DNA of 10,787 nucleotides. Source: an uncultured Candidatus Nemicrothrix sp. (GTDB lineage: Bacteria; Actinomycetota; Acidimicrobiia; Acidimicrobiales; UBA8592). The position numbers and the translations under genes are program-made. Below the pieces are notes generated by a model. It was not told the DNA's origin. It saw nothing but the letters and a program-made list of their open reading frames with translations, and searched no databases. Below are positions 1 through 6,889 of this stretch, piece after piece (the stretch's first letter is position 1; every line of letters starts with the position of its first letter). The stretch is from positions 1 to 10,787 of the forward strand of contig CAJWRY010000047.1 in NCBI GenBank assembly GCA_913046155.1. The letters run 5' to 3'.

Positions 1-230
1 TCGGACTCAGGGAACCAGTCTGTCTGGATCACAAGTGGGTCCGGGCACGTCGCTAAATCTCCCGAACTAGCTTCCTCTGCGGCACCTTCACTACTACTAC
101 TACTACTACTACTACTAGAACTGTCGCTTGAACTTCCGCTACTTGAGTCATCATCGTCGCCTCCGCAAGCAGCGGCGATCATGCCAAATATAGCGAGAAG
201 GGCAAGCATCAACTTCCATGTTTTACGCAT
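1..230 (-). CDS. Lipoprotein N-terminus, probable ABC-transporter substrate-binding protein (partial, runs off the window edge)
   Basis: The ATG at 230-228 is preceded by GGAGGG at 241-236, a good ribosome-binding site with 5-nt spacing. The first 76 codons are visible. Residues 1-21 form a signal peptide: basic RKTWK, then a hydrophobic core. It ends in AAAC, with Cys22 as the likely lipidated residue, so the mature protein should be anchored outside the cytoplasmic membrane. Next come GGDDDD and a serine-rich linker (11 consecutive Ser at residues 37-47, nine of them AGT codons). The mature domain then begins with CPDPLVIQTDWFPES. An opening beta strand followed by TDWFP resembles NMT1/THI5-like (thiamine-precursor, nitrate or sulfonate type) periplasmic binding proteins. 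That family call is inference from a short stretch, and the ligand cannot be told. The gene is divergent from the TetR gene and may share its control region. Confidence 0.75.
   Translation of the reverse strand, partial: MRKTWKLMLALLAIFGMIAAACGGDDDDSSSGSSSDSSSSSSSSSSSEGAAEEASSGDLATCPDPLVIQTDWFPES
90..116. repeat. (ACT)9 trinucleotide microsatellite inside the lipoprotein gene
   Basis: Nine perfect ACT units are seen on the plus strand. They read as nine AGT serine codons (residues 39-47) of the minus-strand lipoprotein. Because the unit is three bases, gain or loss of copies would lengthen or shorten the linker without a frameshift. Confidence 0.9.
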
Positions 231-253
231 TTTTTCCCTCCACGTAATAAGTG

Positions 254-291
254 AGTCGGTATTTTTTCCGACTAGCGATACAACTTAGTCG
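254..291. promoter_or_regulatory. Overlapping inverted repeats, candidate operator in the divergent intergenic region
   Basis: AGTCGG (254-259) is the perfect inverse of CCGACT (268-273) across 8 nt. CGACTA (269-274) is in turn the perfect inverse of TAGTCG (286-291) across 11 nt. The central arm is shared, giving AGTCG / CGACT / AGTCG with the outer copies 33 bp apart, about three helical turns. The block lies 13-60 bp upstream of the lipoprotein SD and about 70 bp upstream of the TetR promoter hexamer. TetR regulators usually bind palindromes next to their own gene, so this is a reasonable operator candidate. The first pair could also form an RNA hairpin with a T-rich loop. No experimental support is available. 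Confidence 0.35.
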
Positions 292-360
292 TGTTATTTA
301 CTTTGTGCCCATCAAACGGAGAAAAGTTTGTGAACATTGTGTTACATAGATTATTGGACA

Positions 361-390
361 TTGACACGGGAAAATAATAGTCATTACTAT
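361..390 (+). promoter_or_regulatory. Candidate sigma70-type promoter for the TetR/diiron operon
   Basis: A perfect TTGACA -35 box (361-366) is followed after 18 bp by TACTAT (385-390), a 4/6 match to the -10 consensus. Transcription would start near 396-398, at the beginning of the Shine-Dalgarno sequence GGAGGAG (397-403), giving a leader of only about 10 nt. That short leader is the main reason for caution. Confidence 0.4.
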
Positions 391-405
391 GAGGTCGGAG
401 GAGAA

Positions 406-1017
406 ATGCCAAAGCAGATAGACGAAGATCTTCTAATCCAAGCTGCTGCAGAGGTTTTTGCAGAACGAGGCTATGCCGGGGCTGGAGTTGCTGAAATTGC
501 AAGGCGAGCCGGCGTTACTACAGGCGCTATTTATAGTAGATATTCAGGGAAGTCAGAATTGCTTTTGGAAGCACTAAAAAGGTCATTTGTTCTTCATATT
601 GGAGAAGCTATATCGTCAGCAATAAGCGGTGAAAACAAAGTTGGAAGTTTTGTTCAAGATGGCGGTGGCATTAGATCAATTGGGCTGGTGGCGAGCGATG
701 AATGGAAAGCTCACGATGCGTTGTTTCTTGAAGCAGTGGTTGCGAGTAGACGCGATGAAGAAATAGCAACGATGCTTTCTGAAAGGCTAGAGAAGGGGGC
801 GGCTTTTTTGGCTAAAAGAATCGACACGCAGAAGGCAGATGGGCCTGTGGATTCATCACTTGATACCGATGCGCTCAAAACCTATGCTTTGGCTATGCGG
901 ATGGGCTTTTCAGTATTGCGATCGTTGGATTATAAAATGCCTGAACCAGAAGAATGGCAAAAGGTACTAAACCAAACACAACGTAGTATTCTAAAATCAG
1001 TGGGAGAAGAAAAATGA
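406..1017 (+). CDS. TetR/AcrR-family transcriptional regulator
   Basis: A 203-residue protein of normal TetR length. The N-terminal DNA-binding domain is clear: helix 1 at about residues 6-21 (DEDLLIQAAAEVFAERG), then the helix-turn-helix at about 28-47 (VAEIARRAGVTTGAIYSRYS) and the typical K49-SELL continuation. The rest (about 60-203) is a divergent helical ligand-binding and dimerisation domain, so no effector can be named. The ATG at 406 is chosen because GGAGGAG at 397-403 sits just upstream. An in-frame TTG at 337 would add 23 residues unlike any TetR N-terminus. The stop overlaps the next gene's start (ATGA, 1014-1017), so the two are translationally coupled. The regulator probably controls its own operon and perhaps the divergent lipoprotein gene. 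Confidence 0.9.
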   Translation: MPKQIDEDLLIQAAAEVFAERGYAGAGVAEIARRAGVTTGAIYSRYSGKSELLLEALKRSFVLHIGEAISSAISGENKVGSFVQDGGGIRSIGLVASDEWKAHDALFLEAVVASRRDEEIATMLSERLEKGAAFLAKRIDTQKADGPVDSSLDTDALKTYALAMRMGFSVLRSLDYKMPEPEEWQKVLNQTQRSILKSVGEEK

Positions 1018-2156
1018 CAACAACTGAACCAAGAACCGAGCAAGAAATCCTTGATAGAGAATCTATGGATGATGTGGATGCAATCGCTGCATTTAACCCT
1101 GACCCTGAAGAAGTCCTGCATGCTGTGCAGGACCAAGCTGATGCATTATTCACCTGGGACTACTCAAAGGGTTCAAGGCCGAGGCTTGACAAGCTTTATG
1201 AGAAGGCAAAAGTTTCACAGTGGAATGCACAAACTGATCTTGACTGGTCAATAGAAGTCGATCCTCTTCAAGCATTTAGCATCTTTACGGAATCATCGAA
1301 TGTAGGTACAGGCCATTGGACAGAGCATCCCGATTCTCCAGCTAAAAACTGGGGCGATAAGGAGTGGGATCAATTCAGTATTGAATCCTTTGCCTGGCGG
1401 TTGTCCCAGTTCAAACACGGCGAACAAGGCGCATTGCTTTGTACTGCGAAAATTGTAGAGACAGTTCCATGGATTGATGCCAAATACTATGCTGCAACGC
1501 AAGTCGTTGATGAGGCTCGACATGTGGAAGTCTTTGAGAAGTACATTGATGAAAAAATTGGTGTCCGGTATCCAGTTAACCCTCACCTTCAACTGCTCCT
1601 CGATGACATTATCAATGACAGTCGATGGGACATGACCTATCTGGGTATGCAAATTATGGTTGAAGGCCTTGCCCTAGCTGCATTTGGGTTGATGCATCAA
1701 GTTACGACCGAGCCACTCCTCAAGAAACTTCTACGATATGTCATGAGCGATGAAGCACGGCATGTTGCCTTCGGGGTTCTTAGCCTTCAAGAGGTCTATC
1801 AGGACATGACAGCCAAGGAAGTCAGGGAACGTCAGGAATTCGCATTTGAGGCAGGTATTAGAATGCGTGACCGACTTCTTCAGCAAGAAGTATGGGACAG
1901 GATGGGATGTGATGTTAAAAAAGCAGTCGAACACGGCCTAAACATCCCAGAGGATGATCAGATTTTTAACCAGTTACTCTTCTCGAAGATCGTTCCAAAC
2001 TGCCGAAAGCTAGGACTTCTCGATGCTGGGGATGGTTGGCTACGAGAGAAATATACAGAAATAGGCGTCATAGAGCTCGAACACCTAGAGGATACCGGTG
2101 AAGAATATTCGGAGTTCTCAATTGAAGACGATCAATTAGCGTCAAGCTCAAACTAG
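1014..2156 (+). CDS. Ferritin-like diiron protein (ribonucleotide reductase R2-like fold), putative oxidase or oxygenase
   Basis: A 380-residue soluble protein with no signal peptide or membrane segment. Its core carries two matching halves of a diiron four-helix bundle: Glu137 (KHGEQGA) with Glu167-x-x-His170 (DEARHVEVF), and Glu217 (MVEGLAL) with Glu247-x-x-His250 (DEARHVAFG). Both Glu-to-ExxH spacings are 30 residues, giving the complete set of six ligands expected for an R2- or AurF-like dinuclear iron (or Mn/Fe) site. The N-terminal ~110 residues and acidic C-terminus (~340-380) are not recognised. It is not a canonical NrdB/NrdF, because no R1 gene is adjacent and its length and flanking sequence differ. 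The substrate is unknown; N-oxygenase, desaturase and hydroxylase activities are all possible. SD GGGAGAAG is at 1002-1009, inside tetR, and the start overlaps the tetR stop by 4 nt. Confidence 0.75.
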   Translation: MTTTEPRTEQEILDRESMDDVDAIAAFNPDPEEVLHAVQDQADALFTWDYSKGSRPRLDKLYEKAKVSQWNAQTDLDWSIEVDPLQAFSIFTESSNVGTGHWTEHPDSPAKNWGDKEWDQFSIESFAWRLSQFKHGEQGALLCTAKIVETVPWIDAKYYAATQVVDEARHVEVFEKYIDEKIGVRYPVNPHLQLLLDDIINDSRWDMTYLGMQIMVEGLALAAFGLMHQVTTEPLLKKLLRYVMSDEARHVAFGVLSLQEVYQDMTAKEVRERQEFAFEAGIRMRDRLLQQEVWDRMGCDVKKAVEHGLNIPEDDQIFNQLLFSKIVPNCRKLGLLDAGDGWLREKYTEIGVIELEHLEDTGEEYSEFSIEDDQLASSSN

Positions 2157-2180
2157 CTTATAGACCCGGACATTTAATCA

Positions 2181-2206
2181 GGGAGCGGCAAAGTGCTCTT
2201 AACTTT
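2181..2206 (+). terminator. Weak hairpin after the diiron gene, possible terminator
   Basis: GGGAGC (2181-2186) can pair with GCTCTT (2195-2200) using two G-U pairs around an 8-nt loop, followed by AACTTT. It lies 25 nt after the diiron stop and just before the end of the convergent bL37 gene. There is no real T-tract, so it is only a candidate. Confidence 0.2.
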
Positions 2207-2216
2207 CGTTAGCTAA

Positions 2217-2306
2217 TTAGGAATTTCTTCCCAAATTGGGTTTCCTGCCATGATTGGCTTTTTTGCGACGAGCATTCGCTTTCTTCTTTTGTGTTCGCTT
2301 TGACAT
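2217..2306 (-). CDS. 50S ribosomal protein bL37 (29 residues)
   Basis: The ATG at 2306-2304, with GGAGG at 2315-2311 upstream, opens 29 codons ending in TAA at 2219-2217. The product starts MSKRTQKKKANARRKK and continues ANHGRKPNLGRNS. It is extremely basic. The KANHG(R/K)(K/R)PN signature matches bL37, the ~24-residue large-subunit protein seen in mycobacterial ribosome structures (KANHGKRPN there), where it lies against 23S rRNA. A few extra C-terminal residues are present here. The gene is monocistronic, antisense to the surrounding plus-strand genes, divergent from ychF (72 nt between starts) and convergent with the diiron gene. It is too short for most ORF filters. The call rests on recalled family sequence, but the motif match is specific. 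Confidence 0.88.
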   Translation of the reverse strand: MSKRTQKKKANARRKKANHGRKPNLGRNS

Positions 2307-2309
2307 AGG

Positions 2310-2328
2310 TCCTCCGAATCTCATATTA
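2310..2328 (-). promoter_or_regulatory. Candidate -10 box and ribosome-binding site of the bL37 gene
   Basis: On the minus strand TAATAT (2328-2323) is followed seven bases later by GGAGGA (2315-2310), then CCT and the bL37 ATG. If TAATAT is the -10, the mRNA would begin at or next to the SD. No good -35 is seen at 16-18 bp; the nearest candidate is TTGTTG at 15 bp. The SD part is firm, the promoter part is not. Confidence 0.3.
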
Positions 2329-2378
2329 CCTTATCGGGACTATCAACAACTCACGACATCTGCGGGTAGCCTCACACA

Positions 2379-3452
2379 ATGGAAAAGTTTGGATTTGTCG
2401 GTTTGCCCAATGCGGGTAAATCATCTCTTTATAATGCATTAACAGGTGGTTCCGCATTAGCGGCACCTTACGCGTTTGCGACAACGGACCCAAACGTTGG
2501 GGTTGCAAAAGTACCCGACCAAAGACTCAACCTTCTGACAGCTATGAGTAAATCAAAATCTTCCGTTCCAGCAAGCGTGCAATTCACAGATATCGGCGGC
2601 CTTGTCGAAGGGGCGAGTAAAGGTGAAGGTTTAGGTAATCAGTTTCTTGCAAACATAAGAGAGGTTGACGCTATCGTCTACGTCCTTCGCGCATTTGAGG
2701 ATGAAGATGTTCCGGGGACTTCAGACCCTCTTGAGCAACTTCGTGTACTAGAGATTGAATTAACGCTTGCTGACCTTGAAGCTGTTGAGAAGCATGCGAC
2801 GAAAAGAATCAAAGCCGCCCGACTTGATAAATCTTTAGCGGATGAAGTTGAAGCACTGGAAGAGGCTCTAGAAACTCTTGGCGAAGGAACACCACTGTAC
2901 AGAGGTGACTTTTCTGCAGATAAGTTAGCGTTACTCACTCCCTACTTCTTGCTAACTTCAAAGCCTGTCATGGCGATCGTAAATGTTGGAGAAGAGCAAA
3001 TCTCTGATCAAGAACCTATCCAAAAAATATCAAATGAATTAGGAAGCGATTCAGACGTGATCGGAGTCTGTATCCAACTTGAAGCTGAAACAAGTCAACT
3101 TGCCGAAGATGAGCGAGCAGAAATATTAGAGGCGCTGAATTTAGGGGAAGGAGCGCTCCCGAGATTCATTCAAAGGGCGTACCACATCCTTGGGTTACGC
3201 ACATTTCTTACCACTGGAGAAAAAGAAAGTCGAGCATGGACGTTTAGAGCGGGTTCAACAGCGCCCGAAGCGGCCGGCAGAATACACACTGACTTCCAAA
3301 AGGGTTTTATCAGAGCTGAGACCATCCAATGGGACCAATTATTAGAGTCCGGAGGATGGGCGCAAGCCAAAGAAGAAGGAAAAATCCGAGTTGAGGGAAA
3401 AGACTACATAGTTCAAGACGGAGATGTAATGGAGTTCAGGTTTAACGTATGA
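2379..3452 (+). CDS. ychF: Ribosome-associated ATPase YchF/OLA1
   Basis: A 357-residue P-loop protein of the Obg-related YchF family, close to the usual ~363. The P-loop is GLPNAGKSS (8-16). Walker B/G3 is DIGG (71-74) followed by Leu75 where Ras-like GTPases have the catalytic Gln, which marks it as a hydrophobic-substituted NTPase. The G4 position is N202-V-G-E205, the NxxE form that gives YchF its preference for ATP over GTP. A coiled-coil-like helical insert spans about 115-170. The C-terminal TGS domain (about 275-355) contains LRTFLTTGEKESRAWTF, AAGRIHTDFQKGFIRAE and the final VQDGDVMEFRF. YchF binds ribosomes and affects translation and stress responses. No strong SD precedes the ATG (GCGGGTAG is the nearest purine-rich stretch), so translation may start on a short or leaderless mRNA. 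Confidence 0.97.
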   Translation: MEKFGFVGLPNAGKSSLYNALTGGSALAAPYAFATTDPNVGVAKVPDQRLNLLTAMSKSKSSVPASVQFTDIGGLVEGASKGEGLGNQFLANIREVDAIVYVLRAFEDEDVPGTSDPLEQLRVLEIELTLADLEAVEKHATKRIKAARLDKSLADEVEALEEALETLGEGTPLYRGDFSADKLALLTPYFLLTSKPVMAIVNVGEEQISDQEPIQKISNELGSDSDVIGVCIQLEAETSQLAEDERAEILEALNLGEGALPRFIQRAYHILGLRTFLTTGEKESRAWTFRAGSTAPEAAGRIHTDFQKGFIRAETIQWDQLLESGGWAQAKEEGKIRVEGKDYIVQDGDVMEFRFNV

Positions 3453-3510
3453 TCAAAACGAACCTATTTCATACAGAAGTTATCAATACCCAATTCCAAC
3501 AGATAAAGCA

Positions 3511-4377
3511 ATGGAAACTGAAGAGATCAAACGAGAACCAGCGTTAGTAGTAATCGGAACTCCGATAGGGAACCTTGGCGATATCTCAGAAAGAGCAATC
3601 AAGGAATTACGAGAAGCCGATCTAATCTGTTGTGAAGATACTCGCAGGACTGGAAAGTTGCTCAACCTACTCAGTATCACTCCAAGACCAGACCTTCTAG
3701 TTCTCAATGAGCATACCGAAGAGAAAAGAGCCAACGACATATTTGACCGTATTAGGGCTGGTTTGAGAGTCGCCTTAGTGACCGATGCGGGGATGCCAGG
3801 AATAGCTGATCCAGGACAACACTTGATAAAAGGCGCGATTGATCATGGAATAAACTTGGAGATCGTCCCTGGCCCCACTGCTGGGATAGTTGCATTAATT
3901 GCTAGCGGCTTGTCAACGTCAAGATTTGTCTTCCAAGGCTTTGTTCCCAGAAAAGGTGAAGAACGCCAAAGACGTCTTCAGGAGATATCCCGAGATGATA
4001 AGACCACAGTTATCTATGAATCAGGTAAGCGGATGGAGCGGACAATTCAAGACTTGTTGAATATCTGCGGAGATAAACGTGAAGCAATCATCGCACGAGA
4101 GTTAACTAAAATGCATGAAGAAATCCACCGAGGCACATTGCGTCACCTGCATACAAAAATTAGCGATATCTCAACAAAAGGAGAATTTGTTCTGATCCTC
4201 TCAGGCTTTTCAGAAGACCATTATGTGAGCGATAGTCTTTTAAAAGAAGAGCTACAAGAAATGATCGGGAGCGGAAGCTCCAAACGCGATGCAGTCAGAG
4301 AACTGACGTCCAAGTACCATCTCAGTAAACGACGAGTCTATAACCTATCAATAGATTTATCAGTCGACGAAGCATAA
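3511..4377 (+). CDS. rsmI: 16S rRNA (cytidine1402-2'-O)-methyltransferase RsmI
   Basis: A 288-residue SAM-dependent tetrapyrrole-methylase-fold enzyme of normal family length. It 2'-O-methylates C1402 in the decoding centre of 16S rRNA. Diagnostic motifs are VVIGTPIGNLGDIS (13-26), CCEDTRRTGKLL (40-51), NEHTEE (66-71), VTDAGMPGIADPG (90-102, canonical SDAGTPxISDPG) and VPGPTAG (119-125). The C-terminal part has GFVPRKGEERQRRL and ARELTKMHEE, typical of RsmI. ATG 3511 places the first motif at the expected distance from the N-terminus, and only a weak purine stretch (AGATAAAG) precedes it. It lies 58 nt after ychF and 37 nt before metG, in line with the common actinobacterial rsmI/metG neighbourhood. 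Confidence 0.96.
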   Translation: METEEIKREPALVVIGTPIGNLGDISERAIKELREADLICCEDTRRTGKLLNLLSITPRPDLLVLNEHTEEKRANDIFDRIRAGLRVALVTDAGMPGIADPGQHLIKGAIDHGINLEIVPGPTAGIVALIASGLSTSRFVFQGFVPRKGEERQRRLQEISRDDKTTVIYESGKRMERTIQDLLNICGDKREAIIARELTKMHEEIHRGTLRHLHTKISDISTKGEFVLILSGFSEDHYVSDSLLKEELQEMIGSGSSKRDAVRELTSKYHLSKRRVYNLSIDLSVDEA

Positions 4378-4395
4378 TACCCACAACCAAAGCCC

Positions 4396-4410
4396 ATAGG
4401 GGTAGCCTAT
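4396..4410 (+). promoter_or_regulatory. Small hairpin overlapping the metG ribosome-binding region
   Basis: ATAGG (4396-4400) and CCTAT (4406-4410) are perfect inverse repeats around the loop GGTAG. The hairpin ends 4 nt before the metG ATG, and its first arm and loop contain AGGGG, the only SD-like sequence there. Folding would partly hide the ribosome-binding site. A 5-bp stem is weak and could be chance. Confidence 0.25.
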
Positions 4411-4414
4411 ACAC

Positions 4415-6049
4415 ATGCCCATACCCGTTTTAGTCGCTGTTGCTTGGCCATATGCATCTGGCTCTCGCCACTTGGGTCATCTCGCTGGCGCATACTTACC
4501 TGCAGATATCTTTGCACGCCATCAACGTATAATCGGCAACGACGTGCTCATGGTGAGTGGCTCAGATGTTCATGGAACTCCGATCACAGTCAGGGCAGAT
4601 GCCGAGGGAGTCACACCCCAAGACATAGTAGACAAGTACCACAATGAGTTCTTATCTCAATGGGATGCTTTAGGAATAAGTTGGGACCTCTACACCACTA
4701 CGGGAACTGATCACCATGCAGAAGTAACCCAAGAGATGTTTCTCGCTCAGCTCAATAACGGACACATTGATAGAAGGACAACAACCCAACTGTACGACCC
4801 TAAAGCCAAGAGATTCCTGCCTGACCGTTATGTAGAGGGAGTTTGCCCCCACTGTGGTTACGAGGAAGCACGGGGAGACCAATGTGATGACTGCGGGAAG
4901 ACCTATGATGCAGTCGAACTCATGTCCCCACGATCAAAACTTTCCGACGCCGTTCCAGAACCTCGAGAAACTGAACATTTCTATTTTAAATATTCAGACT
5001 TCAATGATGACCTTAAGCAATTTCTAGAAAGCAAAACTGGTTGGCGCAACCACGTCCTCAACTTTGCAAAAGGATGGGTAAACGAAGAAGGTCTTATAGA
5101 TAGAGCTATTACAAGAGATCTAGATTGGGGAGTCAAGCTCCCTGTAGAGGACTTAGGGGAAGGGAAAAGAATTTACGTCTGGTACGACGCAGTAATAGGC
5201 TATCTCTCTGCCTCTCAGGAATGGGCAAGTAAGCAGGATACCCCTGAGCACTGGAAGCATTGGTGGCATAACGACTCATCTCGCCACGTTTACTTTATCG
5301 GAAAGGACAATATCCCTTTCCACGCATTATTCTGGCCTGCGCAATTAATGGGAGTAGAAGACAAAATAGGGCAAAGCCCTCTGCATCTTCCCGATGACAT
5401 TCCTGCAAACCAATATGTGACATTCAAAGGCGGTAAAGCTTCAGCAAGCAGAGGAGTAGGATTAACGATCTCTCAGGGGCTAGAAAGATACCAACCAGAC
5501 GCTCTCCGGTATGCGCTCGCTGCTAATTTCCCCGAACAGGCTGATACAGAAATTTCTGATGACGAGATCATAAGACGAATCAACGAAGAACTAGTTGCCA
5601 ATTGGGGAAATCTAGTTAACAGAGTCTTAGCAATGACATACAAAAATGCTGAACAAGCAATTCCATCTGCCGGTGAATTAACAGAAGAAGATGATCAGTT
5701 GCTCCTCCTCGTTGACACTGCTCTACAAACAGCAAATTCCCAATTGCACCAAGTCGAACTCCGCGCTGCTCTTCGAACGGCAATGGAAGCTGCAAAGGAA
5801 ACGAACAAGTATCTCAACGCAACCGAACCATGGAAGGTGCTCAAGACGGACAAAGAAAGAGGGCTCACAATCCTCTATGTAGCGCTAAGCGCCATCAATG
5901 GGATAAGGGTAATGTTCGCTCCATTTTTGCCATTCTCTAGCCAAGACCTTGACACTATGTTAGGAAAAACAACTGGTTGGGTCCGAGATGAATTAAATCC
6001 CGGTACGGAACTCTCAAAGCCAAAGCCCCTCTTTCAGAAGGTTGAGTAG
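4415..6049 (+). CDS. metG: Methionyl-tRNA synthetase
   Basis: A 544-residue class I aminoacyl-tRNA synthetase that charges tRNA-Met, including the initiator. The Rossmann core begins at VAVAWPYASGSRHLGHLAGAY. Its HIGH motif is HLGH (19-22). The connective peptide carries a zinc knuckle with Cys144, Cys147, Cys157 and Cys160, nearly superimposable on the E. coli enzyme. Other landmarks are YVWYDAVIGYLSAS and HVYFIGKDNIPFHALFWPA. The KMSKS loop is altered to KASAS (341-345, then RG), so the second lysine, important for methionyl-adenylate formation in E. coli MetRS, is Ala344. The helical anticodon-binding domain follows (about 385-530, NEELVANWGNLVNRV). There is no C-terminal EMAPII/Trbp111 tRNA-binding extension. 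The stop is directly followed by the tatD start codon. Confidence 0.97.
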   Translation: MPIPVLVAVAWPYASGSRHLGHLAGAYLPADIFARHQRIIGNDVLMVSGSDVHGTPITVRADAEGVTPQDIVDKYHNEFLSQWDALGISWDLYTTTGTDHHAEVTQEMFLAQLNNGHIDRRTTTQLYDPKAKRFLPDRYVEGVCPHCGYEEARGDQCDDCGKTYDAVELMSPRSKLSDAVPEPRETEHFYFKYSDFNDDLKQFLESKTGWRNHVLNFAKGWVNEEGLIDRAITRDLDWGVKLPVEDLGEGKRIYVWYDAVIGYLSASQEWASKQDTPEHWKHWWHNDSSRHVYFIGKDNIPFHALFWPAQLMGVEDKIGQSPLHLPDDIPANQYVTFKGGKASASRGVGLTISQGLERYQPDALRYALAANFPEQADTEISDDEIIRRINEELVANWGNLVNRVLAMTYKNAEQAIPSAGELTEEDDQLLLLVDTALQTANSQLHQVELRAALRTAMEAAKETNKYLNATEPWKVLKTDKERGLTILYVALSAINGIRVMFAPFLPFSSQDLDTMLGKTTGWVRDELNPGTELSKPKPLFQKVE

Positions 6050-6832
6050 ATGAACGCATCAACCAGCAAATTGAAATGGGTCGACAACCATTGCCACTTT
6101 GAGGAAAATGATGAGGTGGCTATGGACCTACAAGAAGCAGCTGCTGAAGGCGTGGAGAAATTCATTGTGGTAGGGACCGATTTAGCGACATCAATAAAAG
6201 CGAAAGAGTTATCGCAAGCCTTTGCAGGAGAAATATTTGCCACAGCTGGAATTCATCCCCATGAAGCAATACATGGCACTGACGGGATTGAGGAACTACT
6301 TTCTGAAGGCACGGCTGTTGCAGTAGGTGAATGTGGACTCGATTTTTACTATGATCACTCTCCGCACGAAGAGCAAGAAAAAGTATTCCGAGAACAAATC
6401 ACGTATGCACACAAATTTAACCTTCCACTCGTTATTCATACTCGAGAGGCTTGGCCTGAGACTTTTAAAATCTTAGATGAAATGGAAACACCACCTAAAA
6501 CCGTATTCCACTGTTTCACAGGCGGACCACACGAAGCAGAATTAGCATTAGAGAGAGGAGCGTACCTATCTTTTTCTGGAATAGTGACGTTCAAAAATGC
6601 TGACTCTCTCAGAGAAGCCCTGAGAATGACTCCCATAGAGCGAATAATGATTGAAACAGATTCGCCATATCTAACTCCCGAACCCTACCGTGGGAAAAGA
6701 AACCGGCCTAAATTTCTTCCGTTCATCGGGAACAGGATCGCAGAAGAACTCGGAACTGAGCCTAAAGCCATCTCTGATGCTGCATGGTCAAATACGCATC
6801 GCTTTTACGCTTTAAGTCACAACGCAAATTAA
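6050..6832 (+). CDS. tatD: TatD-family metal-dependent 3'-5' DNase/hydrolase
   Basis: A 260-residue TIM-barrel amidohydrolase-superfamily nuclease of normal length. Metal ligands are all visible: D12-x-H14-x-H16 (VDNHCHF), Glu94 (VGECGLDFYYD), His130 (VIHTREA), His154 (FHCFTGG) and Asp204 (ETDSPYL). The extended PYRGKRNRP motif follows. Family members degrade DNA or RNA 3' ends and have been linked to DNA repair and turnover; the exact substrate here is inferred. The ATG starts on the base after the metG TAG, and GAAGG near 6036-6041, inside metG, can serve as SD, so it is translated with metG. Its place between metG and the rsmA region is the standard actinobacterial arrangement. Confidence 0.95.
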   Translation: MNASTSKLKWVDNHCHFEENDEVAMDLQEAAAEGVEKFIVVGTDLATSIKAKELSQAFAGEIFATAGIHPHEAIHGTDGIEELLSEGTAVAVGECGLDFYYDHSPHEEQEKVFREQITYAHKFNLPLVIHTREAWPETFKILDEMETPPKTVFHCFTGGPHEAELALERGAYLSFSGIVTFKNADSLREALRMTPIERIMIETDSPYLTPEPYRGKRNRPKFLPFIGNRIAEELGTEPKAISDAAWSNTHRFYALSHNAN

Positions 6833-6889
6833 ATTCGGCTATAGAACCATCCAAGGTTGCCTTTTGGGTCTACTCAGGATCATAATGAG

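Noticed and set aside
337..405. Upstream TTG extension of the TetR gene
   Set aside because: The extra 23 residues are unlike TetR N-termini and would span the promoter hexamers; ATG 406 has a strong SD.
1293..1652. Minus-strand ORF of 119 codons inside the diiron gene
   Set aside because: It is a shadow of a well-supported diiron gene, with no SD and no recognisable family features.
2254..2442. Plus-strand ORF of 62 codons
   Set aside because: It is antisense to bL37 (Phe-rich shadow of the Lys/Arg-rich gene) and overlaps the start of ychF in another frame.
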